From DASUPK01 sp963736685 (GTDB lineage Bacteria > Actinomycetota > Thermoleophilia > Solirubrobacterales > 70-9), in the NCBI GenBank assembly GCA_963736685.1, contig CAVTPZ010000027.1, forward strand, positions 62,001-126,000: a stretch of DNA of 64,000 nt, in the 5' to 3' direction. Below are positions 41,320 through 49,462 of the stretch, piece by piece. Made by a program: the position numbers and the translations under genes. Positions within the stretch are counted from its first letter, which is position 1; the number at the start of each line of letters is the position of its first letter. The notes beneath the pieces were generated by a model. That model had not been told where the DNA came from, ran no database searches, and saw only the letters and a program-made list of their open reading frames with translations.

Positions 41320-41460
41320 GTGACTCTGCAGCAGGGCTCATGGCTCACCGTCGTCATCATCTGCGGGATCTCCGTGATTCTCCTGGCGGTCGGCGGCTAC
41401 ACCGGTTACAGCATCGTGGTCGGAGCAGTGGGGCTCGCCGCGGCCGTCAACCTGACCTAG
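41320..41460 (+). CDS. small membrane protein, 46 aa
   Basis: GTG 41320 to TAG 41458. One long hydrophobic stretch, LTVVIICGISVILLAVGG, then YSIVVGAVGLAAAVNL, so one or two membrane segments. Its start follows the palindromic element by 20 bp. Codon third positions are GC-rich as in real genes of this window. Function unknown; too short to be sure. Confidence 0.45.
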   Translation: MTLQQGSWLTVVIICGISVILLAVGGYTGYSIVVGAVGLAAAVNLT

Positions 41461-41492
41461 GCCGTCGCTCCGGTGCGACCAGCCATGAAGCC

Positions 41493-42101
41493 ATGCTGAT
41501 CTACTCGATGAGCGTCTCGGTGGACGGCTATATCGCGGACCGCGAGGGCGCGTTCGACTGGACGCCCCCCAGCGAGGAGCTGTTTCGCTTCCACCTCGCG
41601 CAGGTAAGCGAGCTCGGCGGCTTTCTGTTGGGCCGCAGGCTCTACGAGACGATGCTGGTCTGGGAGACGGACCCGTCGATGCGCGAGACCGAGATCGGGG
41701 ATCCTCGAGCGCCGGTTCCAGCAGAAGCGGCGGCAGCGTTCGCCGAGGTCTGGGGCGCGATCCCGAAGATCGTCTTCAGCCGCACGCTCGACAGCGTCCA
41801 GGGCAACGCCCGGCTCGCCAAGGGGTCGGTGGCCGAGGAGGCCGCTGCGGCGCTCGACGCGACTGACAAGGACGTCGCGATCGGCGGCGCCGGCCTTGCC
41901 GCGGAGGCGGTCGAGCTCGGCCTCGTCGACGAGCTGCGCATGTTCCGCCATCCGGTCGTCGTCGGTGGCGGCACTCCGTTCCTGCCGCCGGTCACCGAAG
42001 GCGTCCCGCTGGACCTGATCGAGACCAGGACGTTCGGCTCGCGCGTGATCTACGAGCGCTACGGGCGCGCCGGCGGCGAGGTCGCCGCTAACCAGCCCTG
42101 A
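41493..42101 (+). CDS. dihydrofolate reductase-like protein (RibD C-terminal family)
   Basis: 202 aa. IYSMSVSVDGYIADREGAFDW is the RibD_C/DHFR-like opening, GGFLLGRRLYETM and IGGAGLAAEAVELGLVDELRM are NADPH-site segments, and HPVVVGGGTPFLP follows. Family members reduce pteridine or pyrimidine compounds or related substrates; the substrate here is unknown. ATG 41493. Its end overlaps the convergent CDF transporter gene by 14 bp. Confidence 0.87.
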   Translation: MLIYSMSVSVDGYIADREGAFDWTPPSEELFRFHLAQVSELGGFLLGRRLYETMLVWETDPSMRETEIGDPRAPVPAEAAAAFAEVWGAIPKIVFSRTLDSVQGNARLAKGSVAEEAAAALDATDKDVAIGGAGLAAEAVELGLVDELRMFRHPVVVGGGTPFLPPVTEGVPLDLIETRTFGSRVIYERYGRAGGEVAANQP

Positions 42102-43029
42102 ACGCGCTGGGCGACTCGGCCGGGTCGTGCCGGGAGCTCTCCGGCTCCACATGGATCAGCACCTCGGCGTCGCCGAGGTCGGTCTCGATCGCGTCGCGGA
42201 GCCGGTGAGCGACCTCATGCGCGTGCTCGAGCGTCGTCCCGGCTGAGAACTGAACGTGCATGTCGACATAGGTCCGGCGACCCGTCGTCCGCGCGCGAAG
42301 CTTGTGGTACCCCACGACCTCGGGAGCGTCGGCGCGAGCTCGTGCAATTGCTTCCTCGACGCGGTCCATCTCCTCAGGAGGTGGAGCCTCATCCACCAAC
42401 ACTCCCGTCGACCGGCGCAGCAGGCGCACCCCCGTCACAACGATTACGCCCGCCACGATGATCGCCACGACCGAGTCGATCGCGTTCGCGCCCGTGATCT
42501 GGACCAACACCAAGCCGGCCAGCACTCCGGCGGAGGTGAAGGCATCGGTGCCCAGATGCGCCGCGTCTCCCGCCAGGGCGGGGGAGTTCTGCCGCTTTGC
42601 CTGGCGCAAGAGGAACCGGGAGACTCCGATGTTGGCCAGGCCGGAGAAGGCGATCACGGCGATGCCCAGGCCGAGCTGGTCAACCGTCGCGCCGGTCGAC
42701 AGGCGGTTGACCGCCTCATAGACGATCACACCCGCGCCGACCAGGATCAGCATCGCCTCGATCGCCGCGCCGACGTTCTCCAGCTTCTCGTGGCCGTAGG
42801 GGTGGTCGACGTCGGCGGGCTCGTCAGCCTTGCGGACGGAAACGAAGGCGACGACGGAGGCGATCAGGTCGATCATCGAGTGGAGCGCCTCGCTCAGGAT
42901 CGCGACGGAGCCGGTGATGGCGGCGGCCGCGAGCTTCAGGGCGATCAGCGCCGAGTTGGAGGCGATCGAGACCGCGGCCGCGCGGGGCTTGGTCATGCCG
43001 GCCCCCGCCACGGGCCCCCGGGGGCTCAT
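42088..43029 (-). CDS. cation diffusion facilitator transporter
   Basis: 313-aa CDF efflux protein, six predicted helices; metal-site residues in SEALHSMIDLIASVVAF (HxxxD), and HLGTDAFTSAGVLAG (HxxxD). The family hallmark DHPYGHEKLENVGAAIEAM is present. C-terminal cytoplasmic domain DVYMHVQFSAG-like (YVDMHVQFSAGTTLEHAHEVAH). Exports Zn2+, Co2+ or a similar ion. ATG 43029 overlaps the rdgB stop. Confidence 0.92.
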   Translation of the reverse strand: MSPRGPVAGAGMTKPRAAAVSIASNSALIALKLAAAAITGSVAILSEALHSMIDLIASVVAFVSVRKADEPADVDHPYGHEKLENVGAAIEAMLILVGAGVIVYEAVNRLSTGATVDQLGLGIAVIAFSGLANIGVSRFLLRQAKRQNSPALAGDAAHLGTDAFTSAGVLAGLVLVQITGANAIDSVVAIIVAGVIVVTGVRLLRRSTGVLVDEAPPPEEMDRVEEAIARARADAPEVVGYHKLRARTTGRRTYVDMHVQFSAGTTLEHAHEVAHRLRDAIETDLGDAEVLIHVEPESSRHDPAESPSAFRAG

Positions 43030-43616
43030 GGCGTCGCCTCGACACCGAGGTGGGAGGCCAGCTTTCGCGCCGCCCTGCCGCGGTGGCTGATCGCATGCTT
43101 CTCCTCGGGCGCCAGCTCGGCCATGGTGCGGTCGTCCCCCGGTCCGGTGTCGTCGGGGACGAACGCCGGGTCGTAGCCGAAGCCGCCCGTCCCTCGCGGC
43201 TCCGCCGCCAGGGTTCCCTCGCAACGGCCCTCGAAGAGCGATTCCGAGCCGTCCTCGCCGACCAGTGCGATCACGCAGACATACGCCACCCGCCGATCCT
43301 CTCCCTCGCCCACCTCACGCAGGAGCTTCGCAAGGTTCTCCTCGTCGGTGGCGTCCTCGCCCGCGTATCGGGCCGATCGCACGCCGGGCCTCCCGCCGAG
43401 CCCCCGCGCCTCTATCCCGGAGTCGTCGGCGATCGAGGTGCGGCCGGTCGCCGCGTGCGCCGCCCGCGCCTTCCCGAGAGCGTTCTCCGCGAACGTGTCG
43501 CCGGTCTCCGGCGGGAGCGCGACCTCGTCGGGCAGCGGGTCGATCTCGATCCCGGGCAGCGCCTCGCGAAGCTCTCGCAGCTTGTGGTCGTTGCGGGTGG
43601 CCAGGACGAGCGACAT
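43026..43616 (-). CDS. rdgB: RdgB/HAM1 dITP/XTP pyrophosphatase
   Basis: 196 aa, cleans non-canonical purine nucleotides. LVLATRNDHKLRELREAL, the SIADDSGIEARGLGG and GRPGVRSARYAGED signatures, FGYDPAFVPDD and KHAISHRGRA are all family-typical. ATG 43616, 28 bp after rph, as is common (rph-rdgB). Confidence 0.97.
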   Translation of the reverse strand: MSLVLATRNDHKLRELREALPGIEIDPLPDEVALPPETGDTFAENALGKARAAHAATGRTSIADDSGIEARGLGGRPGVRSARYAGEDATDEENLAKLLREVGEGEDRRVAYVCVIALVGEDGSESLFEGRCEGTLAAEPRGTGGFGYDPAFVPDDTGPGDDRTMAELAPEEKHAISHRGRAARKLASHLGVEATP

Positions 43617-43644
43617 CGCCGCTCAGATCATCCGTGATCCTGGC

Positions 43645-44379
43645 TCAGGCCGGGAGCGAACCGAGCGCGGATTCCTGCGCCTCGCGCAGCTTCGAGATCC
43701 CGCCCTCCGCCAGTGCGAGCAGCTCATCGAGAGAGGCGCGAGAGAGCGGGGTGCGCTCCGCAGTGGCCTGCACCTCCACCAGTCCGCCGTCGCCCGTCAT
43801 CACGACGTTCGCGTCGACCTCGGCGGTCGAGTCCTCGCTGTAGTCGAGGTCGCAGAGAGCCTGCCCCTCGACCATCCCGACGCTGACCGCCGCGACCGAC
43901 TGGTTGAGCGGCATCGTCTCGAGCTTGCCGGCGTCCACCAGCTTCGAAAGGGCGTCGCAGAGCGCGACGAATCCGCCCGTGATCGCTGCGCAGCGGGTGC
44001 CTCCATCCGCCTGCAGCACGTCGCAGTCCACGAAGACCGAGCGCTCCCCGAGGGCCATGAAGTCGACCACCCCGCGCAGCGACCGGCCGATCAGCCGCTG
44101 GATCTCCACCCCGCGCCCGTCCTGCTTGCCGCGGCTGATGTCGCGGGCCTTGCGGTCGCCGGTCGAGGCGGGCAGCATCGCGTATTCGCCGGTGACCCAG
44201 CCCCGGCCCTTCCCCTCCATCCAGCGGGGCACGCTGTCGCTCACCGACGCGGTGCAGATGACGCGCGTCTCGCCCTGGCTGATCAGCGCCGACCCGTCGG
44301 CGGTCCGAACAAAACCGGGCTCAATCGTCACCGGGCGAAGGTCGGCGGGGGCGCGGTCATAGCTGCGGCTGGCGGCCAT
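43645..44379 (-). CDS. rph: ribonuclease PH
   Basis: 244 aa, trims tRNA 3' ends phosphorolytically. DRAPADLRPVTIEPGFVRTADG, PRWMEGKGRGWVTGEYAMLP, ARDISRGKQDGRGVEIQRLIGRS and VDCDVLQADGGTRCAAITGG are standard. ATG 44379 gives MAASRSYDR. Operon rph-rdgB-CDF by close spacing and overlap. Confidence 0.97.
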   Translation of the reverse strand: MAASRSYDRAPADLRPVTIEPGFVRTADGSALISQGETRVICTASVSDSVPRWMEGKGRGWVTGEYAMLPASTGDRKARDISRGKQDGRGVEIQRLIGRSLRGVVDFMALGERSVFVDCDVLQADGGTRCAAITGGFVALCDALSKLVDAGKLETMPLNQSVAAVSVGMVEGQALCDLDYSEDSTAEVDANVVMTGDGGLVEVQATAERTPLSRASLDELLALAEGGISKLREAQESALGSLPA

Positions 44380-44447
44380 CGCGCCAGTCTGCCATGGCTG
44401 GCAGGACGGCTTCGCCATCAGGCAGTGACCACTGCGGCCGCCCCACC

Positions 44448-44491
44448 TAAGTCGCTTCGGGCTTCGCCCTTCGCTCCTAAGTGGAGCGGCC
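44448..44491. repeat. 3'-end hairpin repeat, copy 2
   Basis: 44 nt, matches 37752-37795 at about 38 positions and starts 6 bp past the prepilin stop. On the gene strand it reads GGCCGCTCCACTTAGGAGCG then a GGGC/GCCC mini-stem. Same placement (just after a stop) as copies 1 and 3. Confidence 0.6.
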
Positions 44492-44496
44492 TTGGG

Positions 44497-44709
44497 TCAC
44501 TTGAACGACACCTGGCCGACCGCCTCGCGGATCTTGTCCACGATCGTCTGGGCGAGCTCCACGCCCTGTTTGCCCTGAAAGCCCTTCATGGCGGCCACCA
44601 TGCCCACCATCAGGAGCGCCACCAACAGGATCAGGCCCACGTACTCAACGGTTCCCTGGCCGGTCCGCGTGGACAGACCGACAAGCCGCCGGTAAAGAAG
44701 TTCTCGCAT
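44497..44709 (-). CDS. Flp-like type IV prepilin
   Basis: 70 aa: basic lead RRLVGLSTRTG, then QGTVEYVGLILLVALLMVG. Cleavage after the Gly would place Glu at +5 of the mature protein, the class III (Flp/Tad) prepilin rule, followed by one hydrophobic helix. C-terminal KGFQGKQGVELAQTIVDKIRE. ATG 44709, GGAGG Shine-Dalgarno. No assembly (tad) genes nearby, so it may be a scattered pilin or a pseudopilin. Confidence 0.78.
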   Translation of the reverse strand: MRELLYRRLVGLSTRTGQGTVEYVGLILLVALLMVGMVAAMKGFQGKQGVELAQTIVDKIREAVGQVSFK

Positions 44710-44830
44710 CTGCAACCTCCTCGAGCTCGTTTCCGGAAGGCTCACCCGGGGCGGCGCACGGAACCAGACCGCGAAGTCCCCGAAGGCGAACGGCCCCGCG
44801 CCGAAATCTCGCCTTGGCCTGCACGTCGCG

Positions 44831-44836
44831 TAGAGT
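44831..44836 (+). promoter_or_regulatory. probable -10 box (TAGAGT), leaderless start
   Basis: TAGAGT is followed by 9 nt and ATG 44846, with no Shine-Dalgarno. Divergent from the prepilin gene. Confidence 0.4.
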
Positions 44837-44845
44837 GCCGCCCCG

Positions 44846-46804
44846 ATGATCGAGCGCCAACAGGAAGGCGCCAAGGTGGATCCCGACGAGGTGCGCGCGG
44901 ACGCCCCGAGCGTGGCGGTCGAGGCCCCGGAGAGCGGCGAACGCGACCCTCACGTGAAGCAGGCGATCGACGCAGCCCGCCGTCAGGCCGAGGAGAACGC
45001 GACCGCGGAGATCCTGGCGCTCGAGGAGGACCTGGAGAAGGAGCGTGAGCGCGCGGCGAGGTCACTGGAGGAGCTTGAGCGCCGGCTCGAGGAGGCCGAG
45101 AGCCGGTCCGCCGGAGACGTCACCGTCACGGACGCGAGGGCGCGAGAGAGGTCGCGGGAGACGGAGCTGATCGCCGAGCGCGACGAGGCCGCCGCCGCGC
45201 CGAGGGACGCTCGCGAGCGCCTCGAGCGCGCCGAGAGCGCCGGCAACGAAACAGAGAGCACCCGCGCTAACGCGGAGCGCAGAGTCAGCGAGGAGGCCGA
45301 CCGCCGCCTGCGCGAGCACACCGAGCGGCTTCAGTCCCGGATCGCGGCGATGGAGGCCGAGACCGAATCCTGCATCGAGACGGCCGTCGAGGGGGCACGC
45401 CGGGAGGCCGAGGAGCAGGTCCGCGCCGAGCTCTCCGAGGAGGCGACCGGATCCGCCGCCGAGGCCGATGAGCTTCTCCCCGCCGGCGAGGAGGAGCGCC
45501 TCGAGCAGTCCCGCGCGGAGATCGAGCGCGGCATCCGCCGCGAGCTCGAGCAGGAGCTTGCCAAGCGAATAGCCGGCATTCGCTCCGACGCCGACCAGCG
45601 TGCGCGCGAGGAGGTCGATGCCGCCCGCAGCGCGGCCGAGCGCCGCTTCCAGTCGGAGCTCCGGAGCCGCGAGCGCGCCCTGGCCCGCGAGCGGGAGGCC
45701 GCCACCGAGGCAGCCGGTGCCGCCGAACGTCGCCTCGACGAGATCGCCAAGCAGATCGCCGCCGGCGAGCGGGTCGAGGGCGCGGAGGCCAGGCTCGCCG
45801 AGGACCAGACGAGAATTCAGAAGGAAGCCGACGAGCGCGTGGACGCCGAGTTGCGCCGGGTGCAGGCCGAATCCGACGCCAAGATCGCCGAGGCGATTGC
45901 AAAGGTTGAGGCCGACACCCAGGCCCGCGTGGAGCAGGAGGCGAGTCGTCGCCTCGCAGAGCAGGAGGAGACCCTCCGCGCGGAGGCCGAGGAGCGGGTG
46001 CGCTTCGCGGGCGAGGCGGTCCGCGAGGAGACCGAGCGCCCGCTGAAGGGGGAGATCAACACTCTCCGCAGCCAGCTCGAGGAGGAGCGCTCGTCCCGCG
46101 AGGTGGTTGAGAAGGCGGATGCCCGCGCCGCCGCAGCGGAGTGGATCCGCGGCCAGGTCGGGGAGCTCCGCAAGGAGATCGAAAAGCTCGAGAGGCGCTT
46201 CGCCAAGCGGGAGCAGGAGCTCGCCACGGAGCTCGAGCAGGCCGGCCGCGCGCTGCGCTCAGCCGGGCACCAGCTCCGCGAGGCCGAGGCCCGAGCCGAG
46301 TCCGCGGAGAGCAAGCTCGGCGATGTCGCCGACGAGGACCGCAATAAGGCGGGAGGTGCCCAGGCGCATGCCGCATCGGTCGGCATCGAGCTACCGGAGC
46401 CCGATCAGGACGAGGCCGGCGATGAGCAGAGCACCGAGGAGCAGGACGCGGTGAAGCCGGACCCCGAGCCGCGGGGCTTCCTGGCCAGGCGCCGGGCGCG
46501 GCGAGCCGAGAAGGCCGCCGCGAAGGATCAGGCCAAGGCCGAGCAAGCGGCCGCGGATGCCAAGGTCGCCGAACCCGCGGCGGAGACGAAGAACACGCGA
46601 TCGCCCCGAGGCGCCCGTCCGCTCGATCTCAACAAGGCGAACTTCGAGCAGCTGCGCGAGCTCGGCATGTCCGTGACCCAGGCGACCCGCGTCATCGCGT
46701 ACCGAGAGCGCGAGAAGGGCTTCGCCTCGGTGGACGACCTCGAGGCTGTTCCGGGGATCCCGAAGAAGCTCCTCGACGAGATCAGGGACCAGCTCAGCGC
46801 ATGA
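44846..46804 (+). CDS. long coiled-coil protein with C-terminal ComEA-type helix-hairpin-helix
   Basis: 652 aa. Residues about 30-500 are an almost unbroken Glu/Arg/Ala coiled coil (for example EDLEKERERAARSLEELERR). A basic segment near 545 (FLARRRARRAEKAAAKDQAK) could contact DNA or membrane lipid. The last 65 residues are a ComEA-like HhH: LDLNKANFEQLRELGMS, TQATRVIAYREREKG, DDLEAVPGIPKKLLDEI. No signal peptide. Combines a filament-forming rod with a DNA-binding end; may organise chromosome or cell pole. ATG 44846. Confidence 0.8.
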   Translation: MIERQQEGAKVDPDEVRADAPSVAVEAPESGERDPHVKQAIDAARRQAEENATAEILALEEDLEKERERAARSLEELERRLEEAESRSAGDVTVTDARARERSRETELIAERDEAAAAPRDARERLERAESAGNETESTRANAERRVSEEADRRLREHTERLQSRIAAMEAETESCIETAVEGARREAEEQVRAELSEEATGSAAEADELLPAGEEERLEQSRAEIERGIRRELEQELAKRIAGIRSDADQRAREEVDAARSAAERRFQSELRSRERALAREREAATEAAGAAERRLDEIAKQIAAGERVEGAEARLAEDQTRIQKEADERVDAELRRVQAESDAKIAEAIAKVEADTQARVEQEASRRLAEQEETLRAEAEERVRFAGEAVREETERPLKGEINTLRSQLEEERSSREVVEKADARAAAAEWIRGQVGELRKEIEKLERRFAKREQELATELEQAGRALRSAGHQLREAEARAESAESKLGDVADEDRNKAGGAQAHAASVGIELPEPDQDEAGDEQSTEEQDAVKPDPEPRGFLARRRARRAEKAAAKDQAKAEQAAADAKVAEPAAETKNTRSPRGARPLDLNKANFEQLRELGMSVTQATRVIAYREREKGFASVDDLEAVPGIPKKLLDEIRDQLSA

Positions 46805-46814
46805 GGGGCTCCGC

Positions 46815-47813
46815 CTAGTCCGAGGCAGCCAGGCCGGGCCAGTAGCGCGCGAGGCGCTCCCGGTACGACGCGGCAGGCGCTGCCGGTGCGTCACGAGGCG
46901 AGCGCTCGTCGCCGGCGGCATCGAGCGTCGCCACGACGCCGCGGGCCAGCGCCCCGAGCGAGTAGCCGCCCTCGAGGCAGATCAGCAGGGGCACGCCCAG
47001 CTCCTCCGCGAGGTCGCGCATCGTCGCCGTCAGGTCGGCGTAGGAGGCGTCGTCCAGCTCGCAGTTGGCCAGGGGGTCGTCGCGATGCGCGTCGTAGCCC
47101 GCCGAGATGCAGAGCAGCCCCGGCCGCCACTCCCGGGCGATCGGCGCGACCACGCGCTGGGTCAGCGCCAGGAACTCGTCAGGGCCGCTTCCGGGCGGAA
47201 CCGGGAGGTTGACCGTGTACCCCTCCCCGTCGCCGCTGCCGAAGTCCGTGGCGGCGCCGGTTCCCGGGTAGAGGGGGCTCTGGTGGATGCTCGAGTAGAG
47301 AACTTCCGAGGATCCGTAGAAGATCGCCTCGGTCCCGTTGCCGTGGTGGACGTCCCAGTCCAGGATGAGGACGCGCTCGGCGCCGCACTCCGCGATCGCA
47401 TGGGCCGCGGCCACGGCGACGTTGTTGAACAGGCAGAAGCCCATCGCCCGGTCGCGCTCGGCATGGTGGCCCGGTGGGCGCAGCCCGCAGAAGGCGAACC
47501 CTCCCTCCTCCATCAGCCGCTCGGTCGCGTGGACGGCCCCGCCGGCTGCATGCAGCGCGGCCTCCCAGGAACCCTCGCTGGCGATCGTGTCGAGGTCGAT
47601 CATCCCTCCCCCCTTCGCGGAGAAGGCCTCGATGGTGTCCACGTGCGCGGCGCCGTGGACACGCTCGAGCTGCTCGCGGGTTGCCGCCGGAGCCTCCACC
47701 CGCTCCAGCCCCAGCCAGTCGCGCTCGGACATCGCCTCCTCTATCGCGGTCAGGCGCCTGGCGCTCTCGGGATGTCCGCCCGTGTCATGCCGGAAGGAAC
47801 TCGGGTGTCTCAG
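46815..47813 (-). CDS. histone deacetylase-family (acetoin-utilisation-like) amidohydrolase, probable CTG start
   Basis: 332 aa if read from CTG 47813. The zinc/charge-relay residues are present in FCGLRPPGHHAERDRAMGF, LILDWDVHHGNGTEAIFY, SIHQSPLYPGTG and ISAGYDAHRDDPLA. From the standard start (ATG 47732) the protein lacks the family's opening motif; the in-frame upstream stretch supplies it as RHDTGGHPESARRLTAI (HDxGxHPE). No ATG, GTG or TTG is available there; CTG 47813 fits, with GAGG 7 nt upstream. Bacterial members deacetylate proteins, polyamines or acetoin-related compounds. Confidence 0.88.
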   Translation of the reverse strand: MRHPSSFRHDTGGHPESARRLTAIEEAMSERDWLGLERVEAPAATREQLERVHGAAHVDTIEAFSAKGGGMIDLDTIASEGSWEAALHAAGGAVHATERLMEEGGFAFCGLRPPGHHAERDRAMGFCLFNNVAVAAAHAIAECGAERVLILDWDVHHGNGTEAIFYGSSEVLYSSIHQSPLYPGTGAATDFGSGDGEGYTVNLPVPPGSGPDEFLALTQRVVAPIAREWRPGLLCISAGYDAHRDDPLANCELDDASYADLTATMRDLAEELGVPLLICLEGGYSLGALARGVVATLDAAGDERSPRDAPAAPAASYRERLARYWPGLAASD

Positions 47814-47854
47814 ATAGAGGCCTCGGATGAGCGCACAGTACGGTTCAGCGCTCG

Positions 47855-49297
47855 ATGCCGCCGGACGACCGATTCGACGTCGTGGTTGTGGGCGGGGGCG
47901 CAGCCGGCCTCTACTCGGCCCTGACCGCGGCCGACGCGGGTTCGCGCGTCGCCATGGTCTCCCGGAAGCCGCTCAGCGAGAGCTCGAGCTTCTGGGCCCA
48001 GGGCGGCCTCGCCGCCGCGATCGGGCCCGACGACTCCCCGGAGCAGCACGTCGAGGACACCGTCGCCGCCGGGCGCGGGGCGTGCAGGCGATCCGCCGCG
48101 GAGCTGCTCGCGCACGAGGCGCCGGGCGTCGTCCGGGAGCTCCAGCGACGAGGCGTCCACTTCGACCTGCTCCCCGACGAGAGCCTCTCGCTGGCGCTGG
48201 AGGGCGGTCACTCACGGCGTCGGATCGTGCACGCAGGCGGCGCGGCGACCGGCAGGCGGATCACGGAGCGCCTCGCCGAGCTCGCCGGGCAGGAGGAGCG
48301 GATCGAGGTGATCGAGAAGACCTCGGCGGTCGCCCTCTGGGGCGACGGCGAGCGGTGTTTCGGCGTTCTCACCGATCGCGAGCCACTCCGCGCGAAGGCG
48401 ACGATCTTCGCCACCGGAGGCGCGGCCGCCCTCTGGGCCCGGACCACCAACCCCTGGGGCGCGATCGGCGCAGGGCCGGTGATGGCCCACGCGGCGGGCG
48501 CCGAGCTCGCCGACCTCGAGCTCTGCCAATTCCACCCGACGGCTCTGTCGGCGCCCGGCACCGATTCGGACGGGCTCCTCGTCACGGAGGCCGTCCGCGG
48601 CGAGGGGGCGCCCCTGCTCGGGGCCGACGGCGAGCGCTTCACCGACGAGCTCGCCCCCCGCGACGCCGTCACCCTGGCCGTTCTCGACCAGATGAAGATC
48701 GACGGCTCCGACCACGTCTACCTCGACATGCGCGAGCTGAGCGAGGCGCGCTTCCCGAGCGTCTTCGCGTCCCTGCGCCAGGCGGGCTTCGACCCCACAC
48801 AGGAGCCGATCCCGGTCTCCCCCGCCTCCCACTACGTGATGGGCGGCATCGCCACCGACCTGGAGGGGCGCTCCTCGCTGCCGGGCCTCTTCGCGGTGGG
48901 CGAGTGCGCGGACACCGGGCTGCACGGCGCGAACCGCCTGGCCTCGAACTCACTGACGGAGTGCTTCGTGCTGGGCGCCAGGGCGGCGCGTGCTGCGTCG
49001 GTGGAGATCGAGGTTGGGAGCGCCCCGGAACCACCGAAGTGGCGTTTCGACCCGCCCCTGGCCGAGACCAGGCAGGCGGTCTGGAGGCTCGCCGGCCCGC
49101 TCAGGCGTCAGGAGGAACTCGAGCGGCTGCTCGACGACCCCTATCCGCTCGCGCGGCTGATCGCCCGTTTCGCGCTCGAGCGCGAGGAGTCGCGCGGATC
49201 CCACCGCAGGCTCGAATTTCCGGACCTGAACCCCGAACTCGACGGCCTCCACATCGTCTGCAGCGGCGACGAGCTCGCCTGGGAGGCGTGGGAGTAG
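47855..49297 (+). CDS. nadB: L-aspartate oxidase
   Basis: 480-aa FAD enzyme that makes iminoaspartate for NAD synthesis. FDVVVVGGGAAGLYSALTAA binds FAD; SSFWAQGGLAAAIG, FHPTAL, LGADGERFTDELAPRD (with the catalytic Arg region) and SHYVMGGIATDLEGRS and GLHGANRLASNSLTECFV are conserved. nadA and nadC are not adjacent. ATG 47855; TACGGT lies 11 nt upstream without a Shine-Dalgarno. Divergent from the HDAC gene with 41 bp between starts. Confidence 0.95.
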   Translation: MPPDDRFDVVVVGGGAAGLYSALTAADAGSRVAMVSRKPLSESSSFWAQGGLAAAIGPDDSPEQHVEDTVAAGRGACRRSAAELLAHEAPGVVRELQRRGVHFDLLPDESLSLALEGGHSRRRIVHAGGAATGRRITERLAELAGQEERIEVIEKTSAVALWGDGERCFGVLTDREPLRAKATIFATGGAAALWARTTNPWGAIGAGPVMAHAAGAELADLELCQFHPTALSAPGTDSDGLLVTEAVRGEGAPLLGADGERFTDELAPRDAVTLAVLDQMKIDGSDHVYLDMRELSEARFPSVFASLRQAGFDPTQEPIPVSPASHYVMGGIATDLEGRSSLPGLFAVGECADTGLHGANRLASNSLTECFVLGARAARAASVEIEVGSAPEPPKWRFDPPLAETRQAVWRLAGPLRRQEELERLLDDPYPLARLIARFALEREESRGSHRRLEFPDLNPELDGLHIVCSGDELAWEAWE

Positions 49298-49330
49298 GCA
49301 AGCGCCTACTCAAAAGCGTTGCCCTGAGCC

Positions 49331-49372
49331 TACTTAATACTACTTAATAGGTGCTTAACCCAAAAATTGGGT
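49331..49372. promoter_or_regulatory. tandem 10-bp repeats and a 15-bp palindrome, operator-like
   Basis: TACTTAATAC and TACTTAATAG are consecutive, then a degenerate third unit GTGCTTAACC; the 10-bp period places each on the same face of the helix. It is followed by ACCCAAAAATTGGGT, a perfect inverted repeat (6 bp arms, 3-bp centre). This AT-rich block is very unlike the surroundings and lies between nadB and the Cys/His protein gene, about 90-130 bp before its start. Confidence 0.5.
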
Positions 49373-49462
49373 ATGCCGTGGTTCAATCAGCACCGCCTGG
49401 ACGGTCCGAGGGCAGGAAGAGCCCGAGGACGAGGGTTCAGGGGGGTAAAGGAGAGATCACGG

